Shown one piece after another: positions 56,096 through 63,961 of a DNA stretch of 64,000 bases. Within the stretch, counting starts at the first letter, position 1. Every line of letters begins with the position of its first letter. The stretch is taken from the NCBI GenBank assembly GCA_000972765.1, contig CP011265.1, positions 1,240,001 to 1,304,000 on the forward strand. Direction: 5' to 3'. This stretch comes from Verrucomicrobia bacterium IMCC26134 (GTDB taxonomy: Bacteria; Verrucomicrobiota; Verrucomicrobiia; Opitutales; Opitutaceae). Both the position numbers and the translations under genes were made by a program. The notes beneath the pieces are model-generated. The model saw only the letters and a program-made list of their open reading frames with translations, made no database searches and was not told the origin of the DNA.

Positions 56096-57333
56096 TCTTT
56101 TTCCTTATCTGCTTCGTAAACTACGGGCCTTCCGTATATTTTAAGGAATTGATTCTTAAATTCCTCTGTTTTTCTGAATTCTCTAAAAAGAGGCCAATTG
56201 CTAAATTCTTTATCGGAAAGGTCAGATTTATTCATCAATTCGGCTGCATCTGACCATTTTTCTCGAAGAACATTAACTGCAAGAACAAACTTATTATGCA
56301 TAGCACTCCAGTCGTATGAGGACAGCAGCTTTTCCATCTCTACTTTCTTATCCTGGTAATATAATGCGATACACTTATTGACTAAGAATACTTTGCGGGT
56401 GGCATCACCCGACGTGTGCTTTTCTGGAATGCTAAGCGCGAAATCAAAAATACGCTCTGCTAAACCATGCGATTCCTGTTCAAGCCGCGAGAAGCCGGTA
56501 TTAATGAGATGCATATCGGCTGGTTCCTTCTCGTCTGGAAGAAATCTGCGAAGCAGTCCCTGTGTGATTCGAATTCCTAAGATAAAGAATGCGTCTATTG
56601 CCCTATTGTAATATTTTTCTCCAATATCAATTCTGCTGCCGAGATCCGGTGCCTCCCCCTCCTTCCATTTATACTTAGCAGCTGTGCACTTATCCACATA
56701 CTGCTTAGAGATGATACCACCTGTGTGTGCGCATAAATTTCGTCGCTCGCATGCTTCTATGCAAATTGATATTTCCGAATATCCATCAAACAGACCTAAT
56801 TTAAACTCCTTGTCTAAATACCTCAATTGCTCTTCGGATGACGATCTCATGACCTCGTCCACCTCGCGAGAAATGATTAGGTCGATCGGAGTAACTCCCT
56901 CGGCCAATGAGCATATCTCTTTGTATGGTATGCTCTTCTCGCTTGAAGTAAATTTTTCCGGATGAAGAAAAAGAGTATGCCGAATTTGCTCGGCCAAAAA
57001 CTCTTCATATCGCGCAATGACACTTACTAAACTATTGCGTCTAAATAGAATCGAGGCGCGGGCAATTTTTTGAATGGTTTCAATGAAAACCTTATGTTCC
57101 TCTTTAGGAAACTCAGCAATTTTCTTTTCTGGGTTTTCTGGGTCGGTTTTGGAATAGCGTTCGAATAATTCATCTGCCTTTTCTCTGCGTTCAGTATCGT
57201 TTTTAGAGAGTATCGGGAGAACTTCCGCATATAATTCTCGAAGACAATCTAAGTCCGTGCCGAAGCGGGAGAACGAAGTAACGAACGGGCTTCCCTTTAG
57301 CTCTTTGGGTTCAGTATTTTTATCGGTGGACAT
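56023..57333 (-). CDS. HEPN-like large cassette protein, 436 residues
   Basis: The longest gene among well-formed cassettes. It is mostly helical and soluble. Residues 80-220 include ARASILFRRNSLVSVIARYE, then VDEVMRSSSEEQLRYLDKEF and ACERRNLCAHTGGIISKQYV. R198-N199...H203 forms the RX4H motif of HEPN ribonuclease domains, and the flanking helices suit that fold. HEPN proteins act in toxin-antitoxin and phage-defence systems. The second half shows repeated helical segments (TPR-like in appearance). The last residues (AIEPTPMLGSELPSTG) are encoded by the attC itself. HEPN assignment is by motif only. Confidence 0.65.
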   Translation of the reverse strand: MSTDKNTEPKELKGSPFVTSFSRFGTDLDCLRELYAEVLPILSKNDTERREKADELFERYSKTDPENPEKKIAEFPKEEHKVFIETIQKIARASILFRRNSLVSVIARYEEFLAEQIRHTLFLHPEKFTSSEKSIPYKEICSLAEGVTPIDLIISREVDEVMRSSSEEQLRYLDKEFKLGLFDGYSEISICIEACERRNLCAHTGGIISKQYVDKCTAAKYKWKEGEAPDLGSRIDIGEKYYNRAIDAFFILGIRITQGLLRRFLPDEKEPADMHLINTGFSRLEQESHGLAERIFDFALSIPEKHTSGDATRKVFLVNKCIALYYQDKKVEMEKLLSSYDWSAMHNKFVLAVNVLREKWSDAAELMNKSDLSDKEFSNWPLFREFRKTEEFKNQFLKIYGRPVVYEADKEKEANKAIEPTPMLGSELPSTGVAHL

Positions 57334-57348
57334 TGGTTTTTATTTTTT

Positions 57349-57446
57349 GGCTAACGTCTTAGATGAGCCGCACGGGTGCTTGGCGCGGAGCCTGCGCAGC
57401 AGGATCCGTGACAAGCATCCGTGTTGGCTCTAGCGCCTTGTTCGGC
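57349..57446 (-). repeat. attC site of the membrane-protein cassette, copy 1
   Basis: GGCTAAC to GTTCGGC. It is identical to the site at 62815 except for the second base, which lies in the exchanged part of the R' box. Confidence 0.93.
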
Positions 57447-57927
57447 TCAGTGGTTTTCATTTCAGATGTAATTATTCGTTCTGATTTATCTTTATCGAAT
57501 TAGTGATATTACGCGATATGAGCCAATGATTAAAATATGAAAGTCCAAAAAGCGGCCAGAAAAATGGTATAAATGTCAATCCCCACCAAATCGGTAATGG
57601 CATTCCAATGAAACTATAGGAAACCTCATTTATGCTTCTAAGTGGATGGAATGAATCAAGAAGCCCCAACACTAAACCATAGATTCCGGAGGCTAAATAA
57701 AGTGAAATTATCGACCATACTACGCGAACCAGCATTCTTTTTTTATACGACCACCTCGAAAGATAATAAGCGATTAAGCCGATTATCGGTCCAGTGATAC
57801 ATACCCACCATCGAAAATCGACCAAACGGCCCCAGGTAGCACGATCTTGAATAATAAAAGATGCAATGATCGTCCAAATTAGTCCCGAAATCATTGCGAC
57901 ATGCTTTGGTTTCATATTTTGCCGAAC
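57350..57927 (-). repeat. Duplicated cassette, partner at 62816-63393
   Basis: Gene and attC are identical by eye across about 575 bp. The match ends at the boxes on both sides. Confidence 0.93.
57472..57915 (-). CDS. Four-helix membrane protein, unknown, copy 1
   Basis: 147 codons from the ATG at 57915. Four hydrophobic helices: VAMISGLIWTIIASFII, WWVCITGPIIGLIAYYL, RVVWSIISLYLASGIYGLVL and PLPIWWGLTFIPFFWPLFGL. No family recognised. It lies between a well-formed attC on each side. An identical copy is at 62938-63381. Confidence 0.75.
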   Translation of the reverse strand: MKPKHVAMISGLIWTIIASFIIQDRATWGRLVDFRWWVCITGPIIGLIAYYLSRWSYKKRMLVRVVWSIISLYLASGIYGLVLGLLDSFHPLRSINEVSYSFIGMPLPIWWGLTFIPFFWPLFGLSYFNHWLISRNITNSIKINQNE

Positions 57928-58019
57928 GTCAAAGATGAGCCGCGACCATGCTTGGCGCGAGGCGTGCGAGAGCACGACTCGTGACAAGCATGGTCGTTGG
58001 CTCAAGCGATTGGTTAGGC
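57921..58019 (-). repeat. attC site
   Basis: GCCGAAC to GTTAGGC, with GACCATGCTTGGCGCG and its mirrored arm. Confidence 0.93.
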
Positions 58020-58035
58020 TCAGTTTTCATTCGGT

Positions 58036-58509
58036 TTAGCGTATTCGACCTTCAAAATATAGTCGCGAGTTTCGAGTGTCATAGATCACTCTGATTCCAC
58101 CTCCGTCGTTCTCTATAATCTCATGAAAATATCCATCAAATACTTTTTGCCTGAGTGATTCTTTTTGTTCGAGTGATAAGCTATCGTAATCACTGGAGTA
58201 GATCTTCTGGGTAAATTCTGCGGGAACGTATTCCTTTGGTTCTTTAATTGGAATGGGATGCCATCCCTTGTCTACCGATAGCTTACGAAAAATCTCCAGT
58301 GGTATTCGGCAGTCGTAAATATATAAATTGTAGTTTGAAAATCGTGAAACATCTGTGGCTTCTCGAGGTAGCCAGTCTCCGGAAAGCATGTGAGTCTGAT
58401 TTATTGGATTACGGTCAATGTAAGATGCAACGGCCATCCATAGTAGAATGATGGAAACTGGGTTCAGGGTCAGAATCAGCACGCTGATGATAATCCATTT
58501 CCTTTTCAT
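58036..58509 (-). CDS. Membrane-anchored cassette protein, DWLP family member 1
   Basis: 157 codons from the ATG at 58509. One N-terminal membrane helix (WIIISVLILTLNPVSIILLW) precedes an outer domain with SGDWLPREATDVSRFSNYNL, YIYDCRIPLEIFRKLSVDKG and ENDGGGIRVIYDTRNSRLYF. The same order (DWLP, a C.IP segment, then an N-G-G/VYD ending) occurs in the gene at 61733, so the two are distant paralogues. No known domain recognised. Confidence 0.7.
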   Translation of the reverse strand: MKRKWIIISVLILTLNPVSIILLWMAVASYIDRNPINQTHMLSGDWLPREATDVSRFSNYNLYIYDCRIPLEIFRKLSVDKGWHPIPIKEPKEYVPAEFTQKIYSSDYDSLSLEQKESLRQKVFDGYFHEIIENDGGGIRVIYDTRNSRLYFEGRIR

Positions 58510-58515
58510 ATTATT

Positions 58516-58613
58516 GCCTAACGTTTTAGATGAGCCGCACGGATGCTTGGCGCGGAGCCTGCGCAGCAGGATCCGTGACAAGCATCCGTGTTGGCTCTAG
58601 CGCCTTGTTCGGC
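58516..58613 (-). repeat. attC site of the second YbjQ-like neighbourhood
   Basis: GCCTAAC to GTTCGGC. Near-identical to the site at 54699. Confidence 0.93.
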
Positions 58614-58625
58614 TCAGTCTTCATT

Positions 58626-59282
58626 TTATTCAGTTTCAGCAATACGATATTGGCCCAAATGCTTTAAGCGGGCTTTAAATTCAGCTAAGGCTTTAAATGA
58701 TTCTACTGTCTTCTCACCTAATATTTCCGGATTCCGAAGAATGACTGCGGTTCCTGTCATGCAAACCATGAGCATGCCTTTGGCTCCTCCGACTTCAGCG
58801 TAATCAATATCAGCAGCTAATATCGCATTCCCTTTAAGCTCTAGCGCTTCCATTCTAAGTATACGCTGACACATATTCTCTCCAGCCCTGATCTTCTCAT
58901 TATATACCTTCGATTGAGCTCCGAACATGTCAGTGAATGTCGATGTGAACTCTGAGAACACGCCGGTTCCTGTTGTGGATTGTGCTGTAACTAAACCCGC
59001 CACCCCATAGTCCCAATGCAATGGAGATTGGAGTGAAAGAATAGGAATCGCCGTAACATGTGATTGTATATTAGTCGTTAGTTTGTCACGCTCACATTTC
59101 AATTTCCACCTATACTTATCGTAAAGTGTATCGCCGCATTTAGCGCAGTAATGAGATGATTTTTCGTCATGAAATTCATTGATAATCGCAGTTTTCTCAG
59201 CGTTTAAGATTAAATTGGATCCAAAGACACCATCTTTAATTTTTTCGCCGCAGGACGGACATTTTTCAATTATTGTAGCCAT
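58626..59282 (-). CDS. Zinc-ribbon plus YbjQ/UPF0145-like protein, copy 2
   Basis: 218 codons from the ATG at 59282. Same architecture as the copy at 54809: an N-terminal two-CxxC zinc ribbon and a C-terminal YbjQ-like domain. Only three bases differ between the two genes and all three change the protein. The copies are separated by four other cassettes, so this is not a tandem slip but a cassette duplication or two separate captures. Confidence 0.85.
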   Translation of the reverse strand: MATIIEKCPSCGEKIKDGVFGSNLILNAEKTAIINEFHDEKSSHYCAKCGDTLYDKYRWKLKCERDKLTTNIQSHVTAIPILSLQSPLHWDYGVAGLVTAQSTTGTGVFSEFTSTFTDMFGAQSKVYNEKIRAGENMCQRILRMEALELKGNAILAADIDYAEVGGAKGMLMVCMTGTAVILRNPEILGEKTVESFKALAEFKARLKHLGQYRIAETE

Positions 59283-59293
59283 AGTATTTTTTT

Positions 59294-59396
59294 GCCGAAC
59301 GTTCAAAGTGAGCCGCGACCATACATGGCGCGAAGCGTGCTGCTCGGAGCACGATTCGTGACATGTATGGTCGTTGGCTCTACTGCCTGGTTAGGC
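59294..59396 (-). repeat. attC site (103 bp)
   Basis: GCCGAAC to GTTAGGC. The long palindromic centre includes CGTGCTGCTCGGAGCACG. Confidence 0.95.
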
Positions 59397-59839
59397 TCAG
59401 TTTCTTTCTTTTTCTGGTCTAATAATGTATGTGCTACGAATCCCGCGGCAGAAAGAATGGCGACAGAAAAAACGGTTCGGGAAAAAGGTAAGCGCCTCGG
59501 GACGAATAAACAGTAAGCCAACAGAGCAAAATACCCTCCAATCAATGCATATCCTATGGGGGAGGGAGTAAAATTATCCTTCGGGACGAGCGCTGCGGTA
59601 GCTGGTATATAATAAACGCCTATCCCGAGGATAAAGACAAGCGAAAGCCATCGGCCACGGGGCGCAGACGACAGTGAAACGAATGATGAGACCAAAAGTC
59701 CGAATGATGAGAACAGGGCGACATACTGAATCGAATAGGTCGGCGCGCCCCAAACGGCCCACATGATCGCCTGAAAAGTGATGAAACCGTAGATTAGCGC
59801 ACCTGTAAGGAATACGATGAACTGGGCTACGGATTTCAT
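59303..59839 (-). CDS. Multi-pass membrane protein, unknown, with attC-encoded tail
   Basis: 178 codons from the ATG at 59839. Five hydrophobic helices are visible (FIVFLTGALIYGFITFQAIM; YVALFSSFGLLVSSFVSL; LSLVFILGIGVYYIPATAAL; IGYALIGGYFALLAYCLFV; SVAILSAAGFVAHTLL). The frame then runs into its own attC and adds NQAVEPTTIHVTNRAPSS and beyond, similar to the attC-encoded end of the HEPN-like protein. No family recognised. Confidence 0.7.
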   Translation of the reverse strand: MKSVAQFIVFLTGALIYGFITFQAIMWAVWGAPTYSIQYVALFSSFGLLVSSFVSLSSAPRGRWLSLVFILGIGVYYIPATAALVPKDNFTPSPIGYALIGGYFALLAYCLFVPRRLPFSRTVFSVAILSAAGFVAHTLLDQKKKETEPNQAVEPTTIHVTNRAPSSTLRAMYGRGSL

Positions 59840-59847
59840 TTTTTTCT

Positions 59848-59946
59848 GCCTAACGTCAAAAGTGAGCCGCGACCATACTTGGCGCGGGCTGTGCGAAAGC
59901 ACAGACCGTGACAAGTATGGTCGTTGGCTCTACTGCCTTGTTAGGC
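59848..59946 (-). repeat. attC site
   Basis: GCCTAAC to GTTAGGC, both perfect consensus boxes. Confidence 0.95.
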
Positions 59947-59959
59947 TCGGTTTTATTTA

Positions 59960-60484
59960 TCATCCTACTCTTATTAAGCGATTTACAGGAATCATAATCT
60001 GAGGCATGAAACCTTTATCGGCAGTGACACTGATGCCATACTGCATAAAATCCTTCCATGAAATAGACCAACGCTCACACGGGTGATAATCTATAAAGTA
60101 GATGAAAAACTGAATTCGTTCTGGTGGTCGATTTTTCAACTTTTCGATAACTGATGTATCAACACCAACACAAGCAAGCTTCTGATTCGTATATCTAGCA
60201 CCCTCAATAAGAATATGCCCGTGGCTTTCGCCCTGTTCTTCTTGTGGGTGATCCATCGGACCTGACGAAAGGATCTCCAGCAGAAATCTTCTTGAACTAT
60301 GAAGATCACGTGTCTGGTCAGAAAGCCAGGTAGGTAACTCGACTCGACGCGCTAACCACTTTCCGTCTTTGGAAACTTCGTATAGATCTTCACGATCAAA
60401 TCCGTTAATCCGGATTTTAACAGGGGTGCCATTTGCGTGGAGCATTGAGGGCTTGGGTCCGCCGCGTGATGATTGTTGTGTCAT
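59960..60484 (-). CDS. Hypothetical soluble cassette protein, 174 residues
   Basis: No hydrophobic segment or signal peptide. The sequence mixes strands and helices (VKIRINGFDREDLYEVSKDG, then SSRRFLLEILSSGPMDHPQE and RIQFFIYFIDYHPCERWSIS). I recognise no family. The start is 10 bp after one attC and the stop 13 bp before the next, the ideal cassette layout. Confidence 0.7.
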   Translation of the reverse strand: MTQQSSRGGPKPSMLHANGTPVKIRINGFDREDLYEVSKDGKWLARRVELPTWLSDQTRDLHSSRRFLLEILSSGPMDHPQEEQGESHGHILIEGARYTNQKLACVGVDTSVIEKLKNRPPERIQFFIYFIDYHPCERWSISWKDFMQYGISVTADKGFMPQIMIPVNRLIRVG

Positions 60485-60494
60485 TGTATTATTT

Positions 60495-60593
60495 GCCTAA
60501 CGTCAAAAGTGAGCCGCGACCATACATGGCGCGGGCTGTGCGTAAGCACAGACCGTGACATGTATGGTCGTTGGCTCTACTGCTTGGTTAGGC
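60495..60593 (-). repeat. attC site
   Basis: GCCTAAC to GTTAGGC, perfect boxes. Centre GGCTGTGCGTAAGCACAGACC. Confidence 0.95.
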
Positions 60594-60606
60594 TCATTCT
60601 TTTTCA

Positions 60607-61008
60607 TTATTGGAATAGTCTTCTGCCAATATAACCGAGCCCAGCTGAAGCAAAAACAATTGCTACGATGAGGTTTCCGAAAATGATTATCCGTGCGACT
60701 AGAATCGAATACTTATAATTCTTCAGTGACGAAATCAGATGAACTACAAGATATAGCGGCGGCCAGACCAGTAGGTTCAGCCAGATCGTTCTGGATAAGT
60801 GTGGATGCAATCCACTCGGACTATCACTTGATACGAAACCCACTTTCATAATTCCGCTTTTGAATGGCCAACCTAAGTCGAACCAATCTCCGGTAAAGTT
60901 CATGAATTGGTGGAATGGCATGAATATCCACATGCTAATACCAATCACCAACAGGCATCTCTCGAATACGCTCAAGTATGCGGATGAATTTGGTGTTTGG
61001 GTGTTCAT
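60607..61008 (-). CDS. Small three-helix membrane protein, unknown
   Basis: 133 codons. Helices are CLLVIGISMWIFMPFHQFM, LLVWPPLYLVVHLISSL and VARIIIFGNLIVAIVFASAG. A short outer loop contains SSDSPSGLHPHLSRT. No family recognised. It lies close between two attC sites. Confidence 0.7.
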   Translation of the reverse strand: MNTQTPNSSAYLSVFERCLLVIGISMWIFMPFHQFMNFTGDWFDLGWPFKSGIMKVGFVSSDSPSGLHPHLSRTIWLNLLVWPPLYLVVHLISSLKNYKYSILVARIIIFGNLIVAIVFASAGLGYIGRRLFQ

Positions 61009-61012
61009 TTCT

Positions 61013-61110
61013 GCCTAACGCTCAAGATCAGCGAGACGGTTGCTTGGCGCAGGCCGTGCCCAGCACGGACTGTGACAAGCAATCGGCTTCGCTGCATCGC
61101 ATTGTTAGGC
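61013..61110 (-). repeat. attC site with divergent arms
   Basis: GCCTAAC to GTTAGGC, perfect boxes, but the arms read CAGCGAGACGGTTGC and GCAATCGGCTTCGCTG, unlike the main group. Confidence 0.92.
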
Positions 61111-61128
61111 TCATTTTTTTAATTTTGT

Positions 61129-61608
61129 TTAAATCGGTATCGAGAATATTCCGCCAAAGCTTTCAAGGCCGAATCTATAGACTAAAACGAAAGCAACAAG
61201 TGAACATGTCATAAATGTGAATCGTGACTTTAATCTGCATGCAACATACGCAGATGACGCTAAGCATACGGCCCACGCAGAATCTAAGTAGTAGTCTGCG
61301 CTCGATATCAGTGTCGGATGGGCCATGTGTCCGTCCATGCACAGATGCAGGCGATGGCATAAAATCGAGCCAGTATAGCCAAGGCAGAATATAAAAAGTG
61401 GAATGATTTCGATAAATATATTCGGGTGATTTATCGGGCTAGTCCATCGCCGTGTAACACGCCACATATAAAAAATCACCATAAAGGGAGCGATCAAGGC
61501 TAGGTCACAGAATCTAAAAGGAAGCCTGCCTCTCACTATCGTAAGCGATAGTATCATTAGTATAACGGTCAGAAGGCACCATCCAATTTGCTTCAAGGCG
61601 GCTTTCAT
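61129..61608 (-). CDS. Multi-pass membrane protein, unknown
   Basis: 159 codons. Five hydrophobic segments (GWCLLTVILMILSLTIV; FCDLALIAPFMVIFYMW; IFIEIIPLFIFCLGYTGSI; LDSAWAVCLASSAYVAC; FTFMTCSLVAFVLVYRF) and a His-rich loop (CHRLHLCMDGHMAHP). VanZ-like proteins have a similar size, but I cannot assign it. Start 8 bp from the attC. Confidence 0.7.
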   Translation of the reverse strand: MKAALKQIGWCLLTVILMILSLTIVRGRLPFRFCDLALIAPFMVIFYMWRVTRRWTSPINHPNIFIEIIPLFIFCLGYTGSILCHRLHLCMDGHMAHPTLISSADYYLDSAWAVCLASSAYVACRLKSRFTFMTCSLVAFVLVYRFGLESFGGIFSIPI

Positions 61609-61615
61609 AATTTCT

Positions 61616-61718
61616 GCCTAACGCTCAAAGTGAGCCGCGATCATACATGGCGCGAAGCGTGCTGCTCGGAGCACGATTCGTGACATGTATGATCGTTGGC
61701 TCTACTGCCTGGTTAGGC
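61616..61718 (-). repeat. attC site (103 bp)
   Basis: GCCTAAC to GTTAGGC. Same long centre as the site at 59294, with paired changes in both arms (GATCATAC/GTATGATC against GACCATAC/GTATGGTC). Confidence 0.95.
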
Positions 61719-61732
61719 TCAGTTTTCATTTT

Positions 61733-62212
61733 CTAGTGATGCGCCCAAGCATAGTAGGCACGTCCCCTTAAACGGTCGTAAACTACAAAATATCCTCCAT
61801 TATTTTCGTATCGAATTTCATAAAATAGGCCGGTCTTGACGTCATATCTTCCTGGTATGTAATCTGGTCGATCTGGGTCGAAGGGCTCATCCCTTCTTAT
61901 TTGAGAATGGTGAACTACTACGGGGCCGGTAATCTCAGAGAGGGTGATGCCTTGGCTCTTTATGAAGTCCACGAAATCAGCCTCCGGAATGGTGCATTCA
62001 TATTCGAGATTGATGAAATCTCGGTGATATGAAATATTCTTCGCGCTCTTCGGAAGCCAATCAACTGAGGGCAAATCGAAATATGTTTCATTTCGACTGC
62101 ACTCACGAATCATCATTCCGCAACCGCCTAAGGTCAGCAGTAGAATGATCCCGAGCAAATATCTAGCAAACCTACGCTTCGGGCGAAAATTTGGTAGTGG
62201 CGGCGGATTCAT
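61733..62212 (-). CDS. Probable lipoprotein or membrane-anchored protein, DWLP family member 2
   Basis: 159 codons. A basic, Pro-rich start (NPPPLPNFRPKRRFARYL) leads to a hydrophobic stretch ending LLTLGGC, a plausible lipobox. The outer domain has SVDWLPKSAKNISYHRDFIN, LEYECTIPEADFVDFIKSQG and ENNGGYFVVYDRLRGRAYY. The order and key residues match the gene at 58036. No known domain recognised. Confidence 0.7.
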   Translation of the reverse strand: MNPPPLPNFRPKRRFARYLLGIILLLTLGGCGMMIRECSRNETYFDLPSVDWLPKSAKNISYHRDFINLEYECTIPEADFVDFIKSQGITLSEITGPVVVHHSQIRRDEPFDPDRPDYIPGRYDVKTGLFYEIRYENNGGYFVVYDRLRGRAYYAWAHH

Positions 62213-62219
62213 GTTTTCT

Positions 62220-62309
62220 GCCTAACGTTAAAGCTCAGAGACGACCAGTCTTGTTGCACCAATCGCAAACAATGCAGCCATGGTCGTTCTCTGTAGCGCT
62301 TTGTTAGGC
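62220..62309 (-). repeat. attC site with divergent centre (90 bp)
   Basis: GCCTAAC to GTTAGGC, perfect boxes. The arms ACGACCA/TGGTCGT remain, but the middle is unrelated to the other sites. Confidence 0.92.
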
Positions 62310-62322
62310 TCAGTTTTCATTT

Positions 62323-62805
62323 TCAGGATTTCTGGTATATGAGATATGCAACGCCACTGTCGAAGTCAATGTAGGCTCGTCTACTATATCCATATCCTTC
62401 TTTCCGAATAAGGACGCCGCGAGTAATTGCTTGTGGGGTCCACCAAGCAAAAGTCTCGGGATAATTCTCACGAAGTTCGACCCTCGTGCTAACATCGCCG
62501 GTCTTCATAAATGCGTCGAACTGCTCAGACGTAAAAACGCGAGTTCGGCCCTCACCATTTCCAATAATCTCTCGCGGCCATATATAAGCGTCGGCATAAA
62601 CTTGTGGAGTATTCGGAGGAAGCGTGACACGCGCCATATAGACCACGCTAAATCCACCGAGGCTGTAAGTCTGCTGAACCTCGCTTCCTAGAGGCGGCGG
62701 AGGAAAACCAAATCCAGCAAGCTTGCGGATTGGATTCGCGGGCCAAACGGCAACCAGAACAATTGCCGCTGCGACTGGGAGTATCCAGTATAACGGGCGT
62801 TTCAT
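62323..62805 (-). CDS. Membrane-anchored cassette protein, possible DWLP-family relative
   Basis: 160 codons from the ATG at 62805. One N-terminal helix (LYWILPVAAAIVLVAVW), then an outer domain with YSLGGFSVVYMARVTLPPNT, IWPREIIGNGEGRTRVFTSE and SRRAYIDFDSGVAYLIYQ. The ending (AYIDFDSGVAYLIY) parallels the VYDRLRGRAYY ending of the DWLP genes, but the DWLP motif itself is not kept. Relationship is tentative. Confidence 0.65.
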   Translation of the reverse strand: MKRPLYWILPVAAAIVLVAVWPANPIRKLAGFGFPPPPLGSEVQQTYSLGGFSVVYMARVTLPPNTPQVYADAYIWPREIIGNGEGRTRVFTSEQFDAFMKTGDVSTRVELRENYPETFAWWTPQAITRGVLIRKEGYGYSRRAYIDFDSGVAYLIYQKS

Positions 62806-62814
62806 TTTTTTTCT

Positions 62815-62912
62815 GCCTAACGTCTTAGATGAGCCGCACGGGTGCTTGGCGCGGAGCCTGCGCAGCAGGATCCGTGACAAGCATCCGTGTTGGCTCTAGC
62901 GCCTTGTTCGGC
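62815..62912 (-). repeat. attC site of the membrane-protein cassette, copy 2
   Basis: GCCTAAC to GTTCGGC. One base different from the site at 57349. Confidence 0.93.
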
Positions 62913-62937
62913 TCAGTGGTTTTCATTTCAGATGTAA

Positions 62938-63381
62938 TTATTCGTTCTGATTTATCTTTATCGAATTAGTGATATTACGCGATATGAGCCAATGATTAAA
63001 ATATGAAAGTCCAAAAAGCGGCCAGAAAAATGGTATAAATGTCAATCCCCACCAAATCGGTAATGGCATTCCAATGAAACTATAGGAAACCTCATTTATG
63101 CTTCTAAGTGGATGGAATGAATCAAGAAGCCCCAACACTAAACCATAGATTCCGGAGGCTAAATAAAGTGAAATTATCGACCATACTACGCGAACCAGCA
63201 TTCTTTTTTTATACGACCACCTCGAAAGATAATAAGCGATTAAGCCGATTATCGGTCCAGTGATACATACCCACCATCGAAAATCGACCAAACGGCCCCA
63301 GGTAGCACGATCTTGAATAATAAAAGATGCAATGATCGTCCAAATTAGTCCCGAAATCATTGCGACATGCTTTGGTTTCAT
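62938..63381 (-). CDS. Four-helix membrane protein, unknown, copy 2
   Basis: 147 codons from the ATG at 63381. The DNA is identical by eye to 57472-57915, including the non-coding bases up to the attC boxes. Copies are separated by nine intervening genes. Identity at synonymous sites means the duplication is recent. Confidence 0.75.
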   Translation of the reverse strand: MKPKHVAMISGLIWTIIASFIIQDRATWGRLVDFRWWVCITGPIIGLIAYYLSRWSYKKRMLVRVVWSIISLYLASGIYGLVLGLLDSFHPLRSINEVSYSFIGMPLPIWWGLTFIPFFWPLFGLSYFNHWLISRNITNSIKINQNE

Positions 63382-63386
63382 ATTTT

Positions 63387-63485
63387 GCCGAACGTTAAAG
63401 GTGAGCCGCACGTATGCTTGGCGCGGGGCGTGCGAAAGCACGACACGTGACAAGCATACGTGTTGGCTCTAACGCCTGGTTGGGC
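63387..63485 (-). repeat. attC site
   Basis: GCCGAAC to GTTGGGC, with arms CACGTATGCTTGGCGCG and its mirror. Confidence 0.93.
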
Positions 63486-63495
63486 TCCGTGGTCT

Positions 63496-63957
63496 TCATT
63501 CTTTTGATTCCGTTTTGTAGAGTCGGCCGTCTTCCGTGTCCCAATCAAGAATAACGTGCTCAAGCCGAGCGAACTCTCGCAATAATCTACCAAGATGATT
63601 GATTCTGGCGGCTTCAGTCGTGATGCAAAACTCGGAAATTCCTATATTCGGCATTTCTGAATTTGTATTTAGTCTGAAATGAAGCGCGCTTCGGCCTGAT
63701 GAACTGTAGCAGAACGCACGAAATCTAAAATAATACGCCCATCGGTCTTCTTTTCTTTCCGATCCGTAATCGAATAAAAACACATGATCTTTATGGCGTG
63801 GGAAAGCCTCAAGCTCATCTGCCCATTTCAGTAATTCGGTAGCGTTCAGATAAATTTCGATGGCGCCCGCGAAATCGGCATTACTGGCCGAAAAACGGAG
63901 ATGGAGATGGTGAGGCTCCTCATACGGAAACCGTTGGATTTGTATACTTGGCTTCAT
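63496..63957 (-). CDS. Hypothetical soluble cassette protein, 153 residues
   Basis: A beta-rich, soluble protein (QIQRFPYEEPHHLHLRFSAS; GAIEIYLNATELLKWADELE; WAYYFRFRAFCYSSSGRSAL). No family recognised; the pattern of strands followed by one helix is like small immunity-type proteins, which is only an impression. Start 5 bp from the next attC box. Confidence 0.7.
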   Translation of the reverse strand: MKPSIQIQRFPYEEPHHLHLRFSASNADFAGAIEIYLNATELLKWADELEAFPRHKDHVFLFDYGSERKEDRWAYYFRFRAFCYSSSGRSALHFRLNTNSEMPNIGISEFCITTEAARINHLGRLLREFARLEHVILDWDTEDGRLYKTESKE

Positions 63958-63961
63958 TTTT

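Noticed and set aside
55477-63485. Longer N-termini for several cassette genes (for example from 58581, 62880, 63453)
   Set aside because: The added residues are translated from the upstream attC and are alike in unrelated genes, so the starts just after the attC were used.
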